NCBI GenBank assembly: GCA_963757605.1
Contig: CAVWSF010000001.1
Location: forward strand, 806,001-870,000
DNA: 64,000 bases
Source: JAICJC01 sp963757605
Lineage (GTDB): Bacteria; Actinomycetota; Thermoleophilia; Gaiellales; JAICJC01
Direction of reading: 5' to 3'
This document shows, one piece after another, positions 1-8,769 of the stretch (the first letter of the stretch is position 1; every line of letters starts with the position of its first letter). The translations under genes and the position numbers were made by a program. The notes below the pieces were generated by a model. It did no database searches and was not told where the DNA came from. It saw only the letters and a list, made by a program, of their open reading frames with translations.

Positions 1-354
1 ATGCGTGACTTCGCGGAGCTCTGGCGGGCCGCGGACAAGATCGTCTACTCGCGCACCCTCGCCGACGTCTCGACGGAGCGCACGCGGCTCGAGCGGGAGC
101 TCGACGTGGAAGTCGTCAGGCGGATGAAGGCCTCGGCGGCGCGCGACATCGGCATCGGCGGCCCCGAGCTCGCGGGCCAGGCGCTGGCCGCCGGGATCGT
201 CGACGAGATCCAGCTCTTCCTCACGCCCGTCCTGGTCGGAGTTGGTAAGCACTCACTACCTACAACAGCCGAACTGCATCTGGAGTTGCGCGACCAGCAA
301 CGGTTCGGCAACGGCACCGTCTTCCTGCGCTACGGCGTCACAGCGCCCGGCTGA
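1..354 (+). CDS. RibD C-terminal/dihydrofolate-reductase-family protein, 5'-truncated by window start
   Basis: The visible 117 residues are the C-terminal part of a dihydrofolate-reductase-like (RibD_C) NAD(P)H-dependent reductase. Typical segments are 'ADKIVYSRTL' near residue 12, the nucleotide-site glycines 'IGIGGPELAGQAL' near 50, and 'VDEIQLFLTPVLVG' followed by a terminal 'FGNGTVFLRYG'. The family usually has about 180–190 residues, so roughly 60–70 N-terminal residues lie outside the window and the ATG at base 1 is probably internal. The gene ends 17 bp inside the convergent alcohol dehydrogenase gene. The substrate is unknown; in this family homology alone does not distinguish folate, pyrimidine or other reductases. 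Confidence 0.8.
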   Translation: MRDFAELWRAADKIVYSRTLADVSTERTRLERELDVEVVRRMKASAARDIGIGGPELAGQALAAGIVDEIQLFLTPVLVGVGKHSLPTTAELHLELRDQQRFGNGTVFLRYGVTAPG

Positions 355-1294
355 GAATCGCGACCAGCTCGTCGCGGTCAGGCGGTGGCGACAGGGCGCC
401 GAGCTCCGGCCGCTCGAGCGCGGCGTCGGCGACGCGCGGCAGGTCGGCCTCGCCGACGGCTTCGCCGCCGAGCCTCGCACCGCCCGCGAGCCCAGAGACT
501 CGCTCGCTGACGCCATCCCGCTCGACACCGAGCGCCGCCGCCAGCTCGGCGATCGCTGCCGGCTCGCGCACCGCCATCGCATCGAGCGCCCAGGGGAGCA
601 CGGCCGCGTTCGTGACCGAGTGCGACGTGCCGCACGTCCTCACCACCGTCTGACACAGCACGTGGTGCAGCGAGAATCCGGCCGATCCGAGCGCATACCC
701 GGCCAGAACCGCGCCCAGCGCGAGGTCGTCCCGGTCGCCCGCCTCGACGCCCCGCGCCAGGAGTGTCGCCGCCCGCGCTGCCGCGAGCGACGCCACCGGG
801 TTTCGCCCCGGCCCGTACAGGGCCTCCGCGGCGTGCGCGAGCGCGTTCATCGCCGAGGTCCGGCGGGCGCCGTCGGGCTGCCCCGCCATCACGTCCGGCT
901 CGGCGAGCACCAGCACGGGCCGGTGGTTCGGCTTGCCCTCGTACCCGGGCGCCGGACGGTGGCCGCGCGACATCTCGGCCCCGGAGAGCGTGGTCGGCAC
1001 GGCGCACACCTCGCCGCCCCGGGCGGCGGCGAGCGCCTTGGCTGTGTCGATCACCCGCCCGCCGCCCCACGCCACCATCCGCCCGTCGCCGACCCGGTCG
1101 ATGAGCGCGGCGGCCGCGTCCGGCACCTCCCCCGCCGGCACATGGTGGACGCGCGCGCCCTCCAGCACGGCGACCGGGATGTCCGGCTCGGCCCGCGCCG
1201 TGGTCAGGACGTCGACGGCCGCCCAGGCGTGTGCCGCCGCTCCCGGCCCGAACCGGATCGTGCGCTCGCCGTCACGCCAGACGAAGGCCGTCAT
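338..1294 (-). CDS. Iron-containing alcohol dehydrogenase / maleylacetate-reductase-like
   Basis: A 318-residue protein of the Fe-ADH/dehydroquinate-synthase-like fold. Visible features are the NAD-binding 'GGGRVIDTAKALA', 'VPTTLSGAEMS' and a C-terminal 'FSLHHVLCQ' plus 'GTSHSVTNAAVLPWAL', the last two carrying metal-site histidines as in maleylacetate reductases. It is slightly shorter than the usual 350–380 residues. The start is the ATG at 1294, which shares ATGA with the stop of the upstream EamA gene (4-nt overlap), so the two are translationally coupled; longer in-frame extensions run through the EamA gene and are shadows. The likely reaction is NAD(P)H-dependent reduction of maleylacetate or a related ketone. 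The substrate is inferred, since no aromatic-degradation genes lie alongside. Confidence 0.85.
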   Translation of the reverse strand: MTAFVWRDGERTIRFGPGAAAHAWAAVDVLTTARAEPDIPVAVLEGARVHHVPAGEVPDAAAALIDRVGDGRMVAWGGGRVIDTAKALAAARGGEVCAVPTTLSGAEMSRGHRPAPGYEGKPNHRPVLVLAEPDVMAGQPDGARRTSAMNALAHAAEALYGPGRNPVASLAAARAATLLARGVEAGDRDDLALGAVLAGYALGSAGFSLHHVLCQTVVRTCGTSHSVTNAAVLPWALDAMAVREPAAIAELAAALGVERDGVSERVSGLAGGARLGGEAVGEADLPRVADAALERPELGALSPPPDRDELVAILSRAL

Positions 1295-2163
1295 TGCGAG
1301 ACCGCCACCCCTCCGACCACGAGCAGGCCGCCGAGCGCGAGCCAGCCCGTCACGCTCTCGCCGAGCGTGAGCGCCCCGACCGTCACCGCCACCACGGGGA
1401 CGCCGTAGAGGTAGGCCACCGCCCGCGACGGGTCGAGCCAGCGCAGGGCGATCGTCCACAGGAGGTATCCCACAAGCGTGGAGACGAGCCCGAGGAAGAC
1501 CACGAGAGCGAGGTCGCCGGCGTCGATGCCGCCGAGCCTGCTCGCCGTCCCCGACGCCCCGAACGGCAGGAGCGCGACCGTCCCGACGAGCGCCGTCGCG
1601 GCCGAGACGGCCATTGGATCGAACCGGCCCAGGAGCGGCTTCACGAGCACGTTATAGGCCGCGAACGAGGACGCCGCGATGAGCACCAGGAGCGGCCCGC
1701 GCACCGCGTCGAGCGACACGCTCTGGCCCGACCCGAGCACGATGACGACGACCACGCCGGCGAACGCCACCGCGAGCCCCACCGCCCGCCGCCGCGAGAA
1801 GTCCTCCAGGCCGAGCCCGAGCGACATCGCGAGCGCCATCGCCGGCGCGGCTGCGATGACGACGCTGGCGGTGCCCGCCGTCGTCGTGCGCTCGCCGGCG
1901 TTCAGCGCCAGGTGGTAGACGGTGACGACGAAGAGCCCGGCGGCGACCATCCGCAGCGCGTCCCGGCGTGAGAGCCCCGGGAGGCCGCCGGCGGCCGCGA
2001 GCGCGATCCCGAACCCGGGCGCGGCGACCAGGTAGCGCCCGATGGCGACGTCCGGAGCCTCCAGCCCGTGGTCGACGAGCGCCTTGATCGCGGCGAACGA
2101 GCCACCCCAGGCGAGCACCGCCGTCGCGAGCAGCAGATGTGGCAGGCTACGCGACCGATGCAC
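1291..2163 (-). CDS. EamA/DMT-superfamily transporter
   Basis: About 290 residues with ten predicted membrane helices in two EamA repeats: 'LLATAVLAWGGSFAAIKALV' opens the first repeat and 'VLIAASSFAAYNVLVK' the second. Members are drug/metabolite exporters of the inner membrane. The GTG start at 2163 is preceded by TACGCT seven bases upstream and no Shine-Dalgarno, suggesting a leaderless transcript. The start region overlaps that of the divergent thioesterase gene by 6 bp, so the promoters must interleave. Its stop overlaps the downstream Fe-alcohol dehydrogenase start by 4 nt, so it may export that enzyme's product or a related toxic metabolite; that is inference from synteny only. Confidence 0.88.
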   Translation of the reverse strand: MHRSRSLPHLLLATAVLAWGGSFAAIKALVDHGLEAPDVAIGRYLVAAPGFGIALAAAGGLPGLSRRDALRMVAAGLFVVTVYHLALNAGERTTTAGTASVVIAAAPAMALAMSLGLGLEDFSRRRAVGLAVAFAGVVVVIVLGSGQSVSLDAVRGPLLVLIAASSFAAYNVLVKPLLGRFDPMAVSAATALVGTVALLPFGASGTASRLGGIDAGDLALVVFLGLVSTLVGYLLWTIALRWLDPSRAVAYLYGVPVVAVTVGALTLGESVTGWLALGGLLVVGGVAVSQ

Positions 2164-2547
2164 GCCGTCAAGCGTATCGAGATCCGGTGGCGCGACCTCG
2201 ACGGGTTCGCGCACGTCAACAACTCGACGTACCTGACCTACCTCGAGGAGGCGCGCGACGAGTTCTTCACGAACCTCCTCGGCGAGACGGTCCACCGGGT
2301 CGTGATCCGCCACATCGAGATCGACTTCCGCTCCGGCCTCGTCCATACCGACGACCACGTCGACGTCGAGGTGCAGCTCGAGGCCATCGGCAGCTCGAGC
2401 GCCACCACGCGGGAGCGGATCCTCTCCGCCGCCGACGGCCGCGTCGCCGCCGAGTCGCGCACGGTGGTGGTGCATACCGACGCCGACCGGTCGACCTCCG
2501 AGCCGTGGCCGGCCGAGTCGCGCCGGGCCCTGGAGGCGCGGCTGTGA
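2158..2547 (+). CDS. Hotdog-fold acyl-CoA thioesterase (4-hydroxybenzoyl-CoA thioesterase type)
   Basis: 129 residues, the normal size for a single hotdog domain. The N-terminus 'IRWRDLDGFAHVNNSTYLTYLEEARDEFF' region (residues about 8–37) carries the family's Asp-x-Asp-x-x-x-H-V-N-N signature with the catalytic aspartate. The ATG at 2158 starts directly before this motif; in-frame ATGs farther upstream would run into the divergent transporter gene. The downstream cupin gene overlaps its stop by 4 nt (GTGA). It hydrolyses acyl-CoA thioesters in the cytosol; which acyl-CoA cannot be told from sequence. Confidence 0.87.
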   Translation: MHAVKRIEIRWRDLDGFAHVNNSTYLTYLEEARDEFFTNLLGETVHRVVIRHIEIDFRSGLVHTDDHVDVEVQLEAIGSSSATTRERILSAADGRVAAESRTVVVHTDADRSTSEPWPAESRRALEARL

Positions 2548-3488
2548 CGCATCTCGCCCACTGGGACGAGGCGAACCGGGTGCGGCGCGAGGCCGGCGAG
2601 ATCGCGACCTGGATGACCGACCTCGGCACGCAAGCCGGGTCGGTCGCCGTCGGCCTGCGCCGGTGGGAGATCGACCCGGGCGCTCGGCCGACGCCGCCCC
2701 ACGCCCACGGCGCCGAGGAGGAGGTCTTCTACGTCCTCGCCGGAAACGGGCTCCTGTGGCTGGACGGCGCCACGTGCGAGGTCGCTGCCGGCGACTGCAT
2801 CGTCCACCTCGCCGACGAGGAGGCACACACGCTTCGGGCCGGGCCGGACGGGCTCGACGTCCTGGCCTTCGGGATGCGCGAGTACGTCGAGACCTGCTAC
2901 CACCCCCACTCGGGCCGGGCATGGGCCGGCGCGACGATCGTGAAGGCCGACGGCCCCGGCGACATGTTCGCGTTCGACGCCGAAGCCGGCGCGCTGGAAT
3001 TTGCCGAGCCGGGCCCCCGCCCGGCCACCGTCGTGGCCACGGCCGACGTCGCCGAGTACCAGAGCGGCGAGGGCGACTGCGGATCGGTCTGGCGCGATGT
3101 GGCCGCCGCGGCCGGCGCCGCCCGTACCGGCTTGAACCTCGGCCGCTGCCGGCCCGGGATGCTCCAGTACCCGCCCCACTGCCACTCCTCGGAGGAGGAG
3201 CTCTTCGTCATGCTCGAGGGCTCCGGCACCTGCATCCTCGGCGACGAGGAGCATCCGCTGCGGCCCGGGCACGTCGTCTCCCGCCCCGCCGGCACCGGCG
3301 TGGCGCACGCGCTTCGGGGAGGGCCGGAGGGGCTGACCTTCCTGGCCTACGGGACGCGCGACACGAACGACATGGCCTACTTCCCGCGGTCGAACAAGAT
3401 CTCCTGGCGCGGCCTGGGCGTGATCGGGCGCATCGAACGGCTCGGCTACTGGGACGGCGAGCGCGACGCCGCCCCGCCCGCTCAGTAG
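2544..3488 (+). CDS. Double-cupin-domain protein
   Basis: 314 residues with two RmlC-like cupin domains. Domain 1 (about 40–130) has 'PPHAHGAEEEVFYVLAGNG' and 'GDCIVHLADEEAHTL'; domain 2 (about 205–290) has 'YPPHCHSSEEELFVMLEGSG' and 'PAGTGVAHALRGG'. Both keep the HxH…E…H metal-ligand pattern, so both can bind metal. Homologous bicupins include dioxygenases and isomerases, but no specific reaction can be assigned. The GTG start overlaps the thioesterase stop by 4 nt, indicating one transcript. The end overlaps the convergent thioredoxin gene by 7 bp. Confidence 0.85.
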   Translation: MTHLAHWDEANRVRREAGEIATWMTDLGTQAGSVAVGLRRWEIDPGARPTPPHAHGAEEEVFYVLAGNGLLWLDGATCEVAAGDCIVHLADEEAHTLRAGPDGLDVLAFGMREYVETCYHPHSGRAWAGATIVKADGPGDMFAFDAEAGALEFAEPGPRPATVVATADVAEYQSGEGDCGSVWRDVAAAAGAARTGLNLGRCRPGMLQYPPHCHSSEEELFVMLEGSGTCILGDEEHPLRPGHVVSRPAGTGVAHALRGGPEGLTFLAYGTRDTNDMAYFPRSNKISWRGLGVIGRIERLGYWDGERDAAPPAQ

Positions 3489-4129
3489 AGCGCGGCGGAG
3501 AGCCGGCGGCGGTACTCGCTCGCGAGCGGGTGGTCCTGCCCGAGGTCGGCGAAGACCCCGACCATGACCTGCCGGATGCGGTCGCGGAGCGCGGCGTCGG
3601 CATCGGCCAGCGCGTCGAGCAGGAGCTGGAGGCCGCGTTCGGTCTCGCCCGCCTCGAGCGCCGTGAGTCCGGGCCCGAGCGCCGGGTCGCCGGCCGACTC
3701 GAGCCGCGTCAGCGCCGCCCGGGCCGCCGCATGGCCGGGCTCGAGCTCGAGCGCCTTCCGAAGCGACGCCTCGTCGCCCAGCTCCACGAGCCGGTCGGCC
3801 TCCGACGGCAGGAGCCCACGCAGGAACGAGTCGACGCTGGCGCGCGGGACGGCGCCCGTGAACTCGTCCACGAGCCGGCCGTCGCGGAAGGCCTTCACCG
3901 CCGGGATGCCCTCCACGCGGTAGCGCATCGCCACGTGCGGGTTCTGGTCGACGTCCACCTTCACGAGCTCGACCGCGCCCTCGGTCGCGTCGACGGCAGC
4001 CTCCAGCACGGGCGTGAGCTGGCGGCACGGGCCGCACCACTCGGCCCAGAAGTCGACCACCACCGGCACCTCCTTCGAGCGCTCGACCACCGCGGCGTCG
4101 AAGGTCGCGTCGGTCGCCTCGGCGCTCAC
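3482..4129 (-). CDS. Thioredoxin-domain protein with C-terminal TPR-like helices (CnoX/YbbN-like)
   Basis: 215 residues. An N-terminal thioredoxin fold carries the active-site WCGPC near residue 32 and the cis-proline segment 'VEGIPAVKAF'. The C-terminal 100 residues are helical and TPR-like ('ALELEPGHAAARAALTRLE', 'ETERGLQLLLDALADAD'), the arrangement of the thioredoxin–chaperone CnoX (YbbN). It probably acts as a cytosolic disulfide-handling holdase. The GTG start at 4129 overlaps the PAC2 gene stop by 4 nt, so these two form an operon. The family usually has about 280 residues in Proteobacteria; the shorter form is common in actinobacteria. Confidence 0.88.
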   Translation of the reverse strand: MSAEATDATFDAAVVERSKEVPVVVDFWAEWCGPCRQLTPVLEAAVDATEGAVELVKVDVDQNPHVAMRYRVEGIPAVKAFRDGRLVDEFTGAVPRASVDSFLRGLLPSEADRLVELGDEASLRKALELEPGHAAARAALTRLESAGDPALGPGLTALEAGETERGLQLLLDALADADAALRDRIRQVMVGVFADLGQDHPLASEYRRRLSAALY

Positions 4130-4986
4130 TCGTCCTTCCCGTCGCCCTGCTCGCGCAGGTAGCGCTCGAAGTCCGCGGCCAGCTCGTCGCCGCTCGGCGG
4201 GTCGGCTGCGTCGGCCGCCTCCTCGAGCTGCTGGACGTAGCCGGCGATGTCGGGGTCGTCGGAGATGGCAGAGGCCACGCGCAGGGCGTACTCGCTCGCC
4301 GCCCGCTCGAGCTCGCTCGAGGCCGGCGGCGTCCCGATCATCTCGGAGAGGCGGGTGAGGAGCGCCAGCGCCGCCTGCGGGTTGGGCGAGGCGGAGATGT
4401 AGTGCGGCGTCGCCGCCCACAGGCTCGCCGAGCGCAGCCCGGCCCGGGCGCACGCGTCGTGCAGGACGCCGACGATGCCGGTCGGCCCCTCGTAGGTCGA
4501 CCGGGAGAGGCCAAAGCGCTCCATCAGCTCGTGGTCGGACGCGGTCGCCGACACCGGGACGGGCCGGGTGTGCGGCGTGTCAGCCAGGAGCGCGCCCATG
4601 GTGATGACAAGGTCGACCCGGTAGCGGCGGGCCATGTCGGCGATCGCGCTGGAGAACGCCCGCCAGCGCATGTTCGGCTCGGTGCCCACGATGACGACGA
4701 GGTCGGACTTCTCGGAGGCGTAGATCTCGGTCTCGGGCCAGTCGAGCCGGCGGACGTCGCCGTCCACGAGCTGGACGGTCGGCCGGGTCTGCTGGTAGTC
4801 GATGAACGGCTCGGAGTCGATGACGGCGCACCGATCCGCGTCGGTCACGGCCCGCAGGTATCCCGCGGCGAGGCTGGCGGCGCCTCCGGCGTCGTTCCAC
4901 CCCCGGAACGCGGCCACGAGATTCGGGCGGCGCAGCTTCGGATCGTGCTCGATGTGCACGAAGTCCACCTCGGCAGTCTGGCACAC
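4126..4986 (-). CDS. PAC2-family (proteasome assembly chaperone-like) ATP-grasp-superfamily-annotated protein
   Basis: 286 residues matching the actinobacterial PAC2 family: 'LVAAFRGWNDAGGAASLAAGYL' near the N-terminus, 'LVVIVGTEPNMRWRAFSSAI' and 'ITMGALLADTPHTRPVPVSATA' centrally, then 'ATPHYISASPNPQAALALL'. The C-terminus is helical and acidic. The GTG at 4986 is preferred because GGAGG lies seven bases upstream; a GTG at 4968 is the alternative. PAC2 proteins are proposed to assist 20S proteasome assembly in eukaryotes and accompany proteasome-bearing actinobacteria, but their bacterial role is unproven. It is co-transcribed with the thioredoxin-TPR gene, which fits a protein-quality-control role. 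Confidence 0.85.
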   Translation of the reverse strand: MCQTAEVDFVHIEHDPKLRRPNLVAAFRGWNDAGGAASLAAGYLRAVTDADRCAVIDSEPFIDYQQTRPTVQLVDGDVRRLDWPETEIYASEKSDLVVIVGTEPNMRWRAFSSAIADMARRYRVDLVITMGALLADTPHTRPVPVSATASDHELMERFGLSRSTYEGPTGIVGVLHDACARAGLRSASLWAATPHYISASPNPQAALALLTRLSEMIGTPPASSELERAASEYALRVASAISDDPDIAGYVQQLEEAADAADPPSGDELAADFERYLREQGDGKDE

Positions 4987-5026
4987 ACCCGGACCTCCGG
5001 CGCCGGACGGGCGGTATACAACAGAC

Positions 5027-6163
5027 GTGAGCGCGATCGACCTGCTCGTGATCGCCGCGGTCGGCCTGTCGGCGTTCCGGGGCGCACAGCGCGGCCTCGT
5101 GGCGACGCTCCTCGGGCTGGCCGGATTCGCCGTGGGGGCGGTCATCGGGTCGCGGATCGCGCCGCTGCTCCTGAGCGGCGGGCGGCATTCGCCCTGGCTG
5201 GGCGTCGCCGGGCTCGCGGGCGCGCTGATCGGCGGGACGATCGTGCAGTTCGGCGCGGGCGCGGCGGCCAACGCGCTGCGTGAGCACGTGATCCGCGGGC
5301 CGGTGGCGGCGGCGGACACCGCCGGCGGGGTCGCGGCGGGCGCCATCCTCGGCCTCGCGCTGGCGTGGCTCGTCGCCGTCGTCGCCCTCGAGCAGCCCGG
5401 CCTTCACCTGCGCCGGGACGTCCAGCGCTCGACGATCCTCCCGGCCCTCTTGCACGCCGTCCCGGCCAGCAGCCTCCTCGACGCGTTGGCGCGCTTCGAC
5501 CCGCTGCCGGTCGTGCCGTCGATCGCCGACCGGGCGCTCGACCGGCCCGATCCGACGCTGCCGCACGACCCCGGCCCGCGCGCCGCGCAGGCGAGCGTCG
5601 TGCGCGTCCAGGGGACGGCCTGCGGGCTCGGCATCCAGGGGTCGGGCTGGGTCGTCCGGCCCGGGATCGTCGTCACGAACGCGCATGTGATCGCGGGCGA
5701 GCACGACATCGCGGTACAGCCGTCCGGGGCCGGGACGTACCCGGCGTTCCCGATCGCGGTGGATGCCGGAAACGACGTCGCGGTCCTGCGCGTCCACGGC
5801 CTGCCGCTGGCCAGGCTCGCGATGGCGCCGAAGGATCCGTCCGGCGGCGCCGTGGCCATGATCGGCTACCCGCAGAACGGGCCGCTCAGGTCGGTGCCCG
5901 GCCGGGCGGGTCAGCCGGTGACCGCGCTCGCCCCCGGCGCCTACGGCGGCAGCGTGCGGCCGCGCACGGTGGTGCCGCTGCGCGGCCTGCTCGAGCACGG
6001 CGACAGCGGCGGGCCGGTGGTCGACCGCCGCGGCCGCGTCGTGGCGATGATGTTCGCGGCCGATAAGGGCGGCGGTGGCGGCTTCGGCGTCCCGCTCGAG
6101 GCGATCCGGGACGCGCTCGGGTCGGCCCACGGGCGGGTCTCGTCCGGCCCGTGCATCGGCTAG
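5027..6163 (+). CDS. MarP-like membrane serine protease (CvpA domain + trypsin-like domain)
   Basis: 378 residues. The first 150 residues are a CvpA/colicin-V-production-type membrane region with four hydrophobic helices beginning 'AIDLLVIAAVGLSAFRGAQRG'. The rest is a chymotrypsin-like protease with the triad His in 'VTNAHVIAG', Asp in 'GNDVAVLRV' and Ser in 'HGDSGGPVV'. A cysteine at 'GTACGLGIQGSGWVV' and one at the C-terminus ('SGPCIG') could form the disulfide described for mycobacterial MarP. By homology it is a periplasmic protease for acid/oxidative stress resistance. The GTG at 5027 follows TATACA by six bases, suggesting a leaderless mRNA; 40 bp separate it from the divergent PAC2 gene. 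Confidence 0.9.
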   Translation: MSAIDLLVIAAVGLSAFRGAQRGLVATLLGLAGFAVGAVIGSRIAPLLLSGGRHSPWLGVAGLAGALIGGTIVQFGAGAAANALREHVIRGPVAAADTAGGVAAGAILGLALAWLVAVVALEQPGLHLRRDVQRSTILPALLHAVPASSLLDALARFDPLPVVPSIADRALDRPDPTLPHDPGPRAAQASVVRVQGTACGLGIQGSGWVVRPGIVVTNAHVIAGEHDIAVQPSGAGTYPAFPIAVDAGNDVAVLRVHGLPLARLAMAPKDPSGGAVAMIGYPQNGPLRSVPGRAGQPVTALAPGAYGGSVRPRTVVPLRGLLEHGDSGGPVVDRRGRVVAMMFAADKGGGGGFGVPLEAIRDALGSAHGRVSSGPCIG

Positions 6164-6180
6164 TCATCTAAGCTGCCGGG

Positions 6181-6357
6181 GTGCGCTCGGCAGCAGCCCG
6201 CCACCTCACCACCGCGCTTGCGATCCTCTGCATCCAGGCGATGGCCACGGTGCTGACGTTCCGGCGCGACCCGGTGGAGCGGTTCGAGGGCGCCGTCGCC
6301 ACGGCGCTCACCTGGGAGGCGGTGCGGCGGATGCGCGCGGCCGCCCCCCGCTACTAG
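6181..6357 (+). CDS. Small single-helix membrane protein, hypothetical
   Basis: A 58-residue ORF starting at GTG 6181, with TAAGCT six bases upstream (leaderless-type start) and 17 bp after the protease stop. Residues 8–27 ('HLTTALAILCIQAMATVLTF') form one hydrophobic stretch, followed by a charged amphipathic tail. No family is recognised. The stop codon sits in a CTAG palindrome that also supplies the stop of the convergent VWA gene. Support comes from clean codon structure, the promoter-like hexamer and fit to the gap; it remains a prediction. Confidence 0.5.
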   Translation: MRSAAARHLTTALAILCIQAMATVLTFRRDPVERFEGAVATALTWEAVRRMRAAAPRY

Positions 6358-7514
6358 ATCGCCGCCAGCACCTCCGCCAGCGCCTCGAGCGCCGCCAGGT
6401 TGTGGCCTTCGACGAAGACGTCGGCGTGGCGAAGCGCGATCCGCATCCCGCCCGCGAGCGGCTCGAACCCGGTGTGGCCCTTGAGCGGGTTCACCCACAC
6501 CAGCCGGTGCGACTGGCGGTGAAGGCGCGCGAGCTCGGCGTCCAGGAGGCCCAAGTCGCCGCGCTCCCAGCCGTCCGAGGCGATCACGCCACGGCGCCGC
6601 GCGTCATGCCGCGGCGGCCGTACTGCTCGTTGTAGGCATGCAGCGACTCGCCGATGCGGGTGCCGCCGCCCCAGTCGGGCATCGCGCGCGCCGCGCCAGC
6701 CTGAGCGAGCGGACCGGGTCGAGGTCGCGAAGCTGCGGCGTGAGCCGCGTGAGGCGCGTGCCGAAGGCGAACGCCTCGACGTGCCGCCCGGCGCGCGCGG
6801 CCGCCTGCAGGAACATGACCATCGCCCGCGCGTAGGGCTCCATCGAGCCGGACACGTCGCACAGGAAGACGAGCTTCCGCGGCACGAGCTTGGGCTCGCG
6901 ATAGGCCAGCTCGAGCGGCACGCCCTCGGTGTGCATCGCCGCGCGCAGCGTGCGACGGGGGTCGAGGACGTCGCCGGCCCGCGGCGAGGCTCGCAGGCGG
7001 TGCGAGCGGCGGATCGGCGGGCCGCGCGGCGAGCGCGCGATCAGACGCGCGCAGCACGCCGCAGCTCGGCGCGGTCATGTGCGGCGAAGTCGCGGTGCGC
7101 GCAGCAGCTCGTCACGGCCGAGGAGGCGACGAGCCGCCGTCCTGCGAGTCCTCGGCCGGCCGCTCGTCCTCCTTCGCCGGCGCGCGGCCGGCGCGGGGCC
7201 TCGGCCGCCGGCGGCTGCGTCGGCGGTCTCGGCAGGCCGAGGTCGACCGGCTGCTCGGGCGCCGTCGCGCGGCGCGCGCTCCCAGAACGCGGCGAACGCC
7301 GTGTCGAACACCTCGATGTCGTCGCGCCGCGAGACGAGCGTGCAGCGCAGCGCGTGGTAGACCTCGTCGCGGCTGGTCAGGTCGACCAGATCGAGGCCGC
7401 GCAGCGCGTCCTGCAGCCGTCCCGGGCCGACCTCGAGGCCCGGCCTCGCGCAGGATGCGCCCGAACGTGACGAGCTTGCGACGAAGGCGTCGCCGGCGGT
7501 GCGCGGTACGGCAT
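6354..7514 (-). pseudogene. VWA-domain CoxE-like protein, multiply frameshifted
   Basis: Pieces of one CoxE-family protein lie in order but in different frames: an N-terminal segment 'GLEVGPGRLQDALRGLDLVDL' and 'DEVYHALRCTLVSRRDD' (about 7300–7460); a middle piece 'LLRAHRDFAAHDRAELRRAAR' (about 7020–7080); the VWA MIDAS piece 'LVFLCDVSGSMEPYARAM' with 'EAFAFGTRLTRL' (about 6760–6880); 'MPDWGGGTRIGESLHAYNEQ' (about 6620–6680); and 'IASDGWERGD' to 'GHNLAALEALAEVLA' (6354–6587). At least five one-base shifts are needed, for example one missing base near 6588 and an extra G near 7445. CoxE-type proteins work with a MoxR ATPase in maturing metalloenzymes such as CO dehydrogenase. Either a decayed gene or unpolished assembly; intact motifs between shifts favour the latter. 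Confidence 0.7.
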
Positions 7515-8423
7515 CTAGCGCTCGGGCAGCGGCCTCGCGGGCCGACCGAGCTCGCGCAGGCCCGCGTCGCGCACGCGCTCGATGTCCTCGTGGTACTTCA
7601 GCACCGAGCCGAGCGTCGCGTCGACGATGTCGGCGTCGAGCTCCTCCTGGCCGAGCGCGACGAGCGCCTGCGTCCAGTCGATCGTCTCGGCGACGCCCGG
7701 CGGCCTTGGCCAGGTCGAGCGTGCGCAGCCGCGCCACGAAGGCGGCGGCCTCGGCCGCCAGCCGCTCGGGCACGCCGGGCACGCGCGCGCGCACGATCGC
7801 GATCTCGCGCTCGAGCGACGGGTGGCCGATCCAGTGGTAGATGCAGCGCCGCTTGAGCGCGTCGTGCAGCTCGCGCGTGCGGTTCGAGGTCAGGATCACG
7901 ACGCGGGCGGCTGCTCGGCGCGAGATCGTGCCGATCTCGGGGATCGTGATCTGGAAGTCGGAGAGCAGCTCGAGCAGGAACGCCTCGAACTCGTCGTCGG
8001 CGCGGTCGATCTCGTCGATCAGGAGCACCGGCGGCACGGCGTCGTCGTGCTCGATCGCGTCGAGCAGCGGCCGCCGCTCCAGGAAGTCGCGCCCGAACAC
8101 ATCGTGGAGCGTCTGCGCCGGCGTCGGCGCTCGGCGGCCTCGAGCGTGCGGATGTAGAGCAGCTGGCGCGCGTAGTTCCAGTCGTAGAGCGCGTGGGCGA
8201 CGTCGATGCCCTCGTAGCACTGGAGCCGGATCAGGCGGCCGCCGGTGATCGCCGCGAGCGTCTTTGCAGCCTCGGTCTTACCGACCCCCGCCTCGCCCTC
8301 CAGCAGCAGCGGCTTCTCGAGCGCGAGCGAGAGCGACATGACCGTCGCGAGGCCGCGGTCGGCCAGATACGCCTCGGTGCGCAGGGCGGCGGTCAGCTCG
8401 TCGATCGAGCGCGGCTCGGCCAT
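7515..8423 (-). pseudogene. MoxR-family AAA+ ATPase (CoxD-like), two frameshifts
   Basis: About 300 residues once two shifts are repaired. From ATG 8423: Walker A 'GEAGVGKTEAAKTLA', then 'RLIRLQCYEGIDVAHALYDW'. A shift near 8130 leads into 'TLHDVFGRDFLERRPLLDAI', Walker B 'VLLIDEIDRADDEFEAFLL' and 'VILTSNRTRELHDALKRRC'. A second near 7700 (GGGC where GGC is expected) leads into 'ETIDWTQALVALGQEELDAD' and the stop at 7515. TAACCT lies seven bases before the ATG, a leaderless-type promoter. It directly precedes the VWA gene, the usual MoxR–VWA partnership for metallocofactor chaperoning. All catalytic motifs are intact, so sequencing error is as plausible as pseudogenisation. Confidence 0.75.
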
Positions 8424-8488
8424 GGGAGTCAGGTTACCAGCGGGCCAACGCCCATCGGCCGCCACGGCGACGCCGGTAGAATTCGAGC

Positions 8489-8765
8489 GTGAGCAGGTGG
8501 CAGCTTCGAACGTGGACCAGGGCACCGGCGCGGCCGTCGAGCCGGTCGGGGCGACCGATGCCCCGCCGCGCCGGCGCGACCGGGAGAGCCGCGCGCGCTC
8601 CCGCCGCGGGGGCCGTGGGCGGCCGCCGCCGACGGCCGCGCGGCGCCCGGCGGCCGGCACCGGACGGCGGTAGAGGCGCGCCGCCGTCACGCCCGCCGCT
8701 TCGTCTCGGACGCCGCCATCGAGCGGCTGGAGCAGCTCGAGGCGGACCTGCTCAGCCGACGCTGA
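8489..8765 (+). pseudogene. Possible small Arg-rich protein gene, frameshifted
   Basis: TAGAAT at 8477–8482 sits six bases before GTG 8489, a good leaderless start, but the frame does not stay coding-like. Shifting by one base after the start gives 'QVAASNVDQGTGAAVEPVGA' followed by an Arg-rich tract, and a second shift near 8670 gives a sensible helical C-terminus 'FVSDAAIERLEQLEADLLSRR' with a stop at 8765. Two indels would restore an ORF of about 90 residues. No family is recognised. It lies between the MoxR gene and an SDR gene, in the indel-rich stretch. Weakly supported. Confidence 0.3.
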
Positions 8766-8769
8766 GGCG

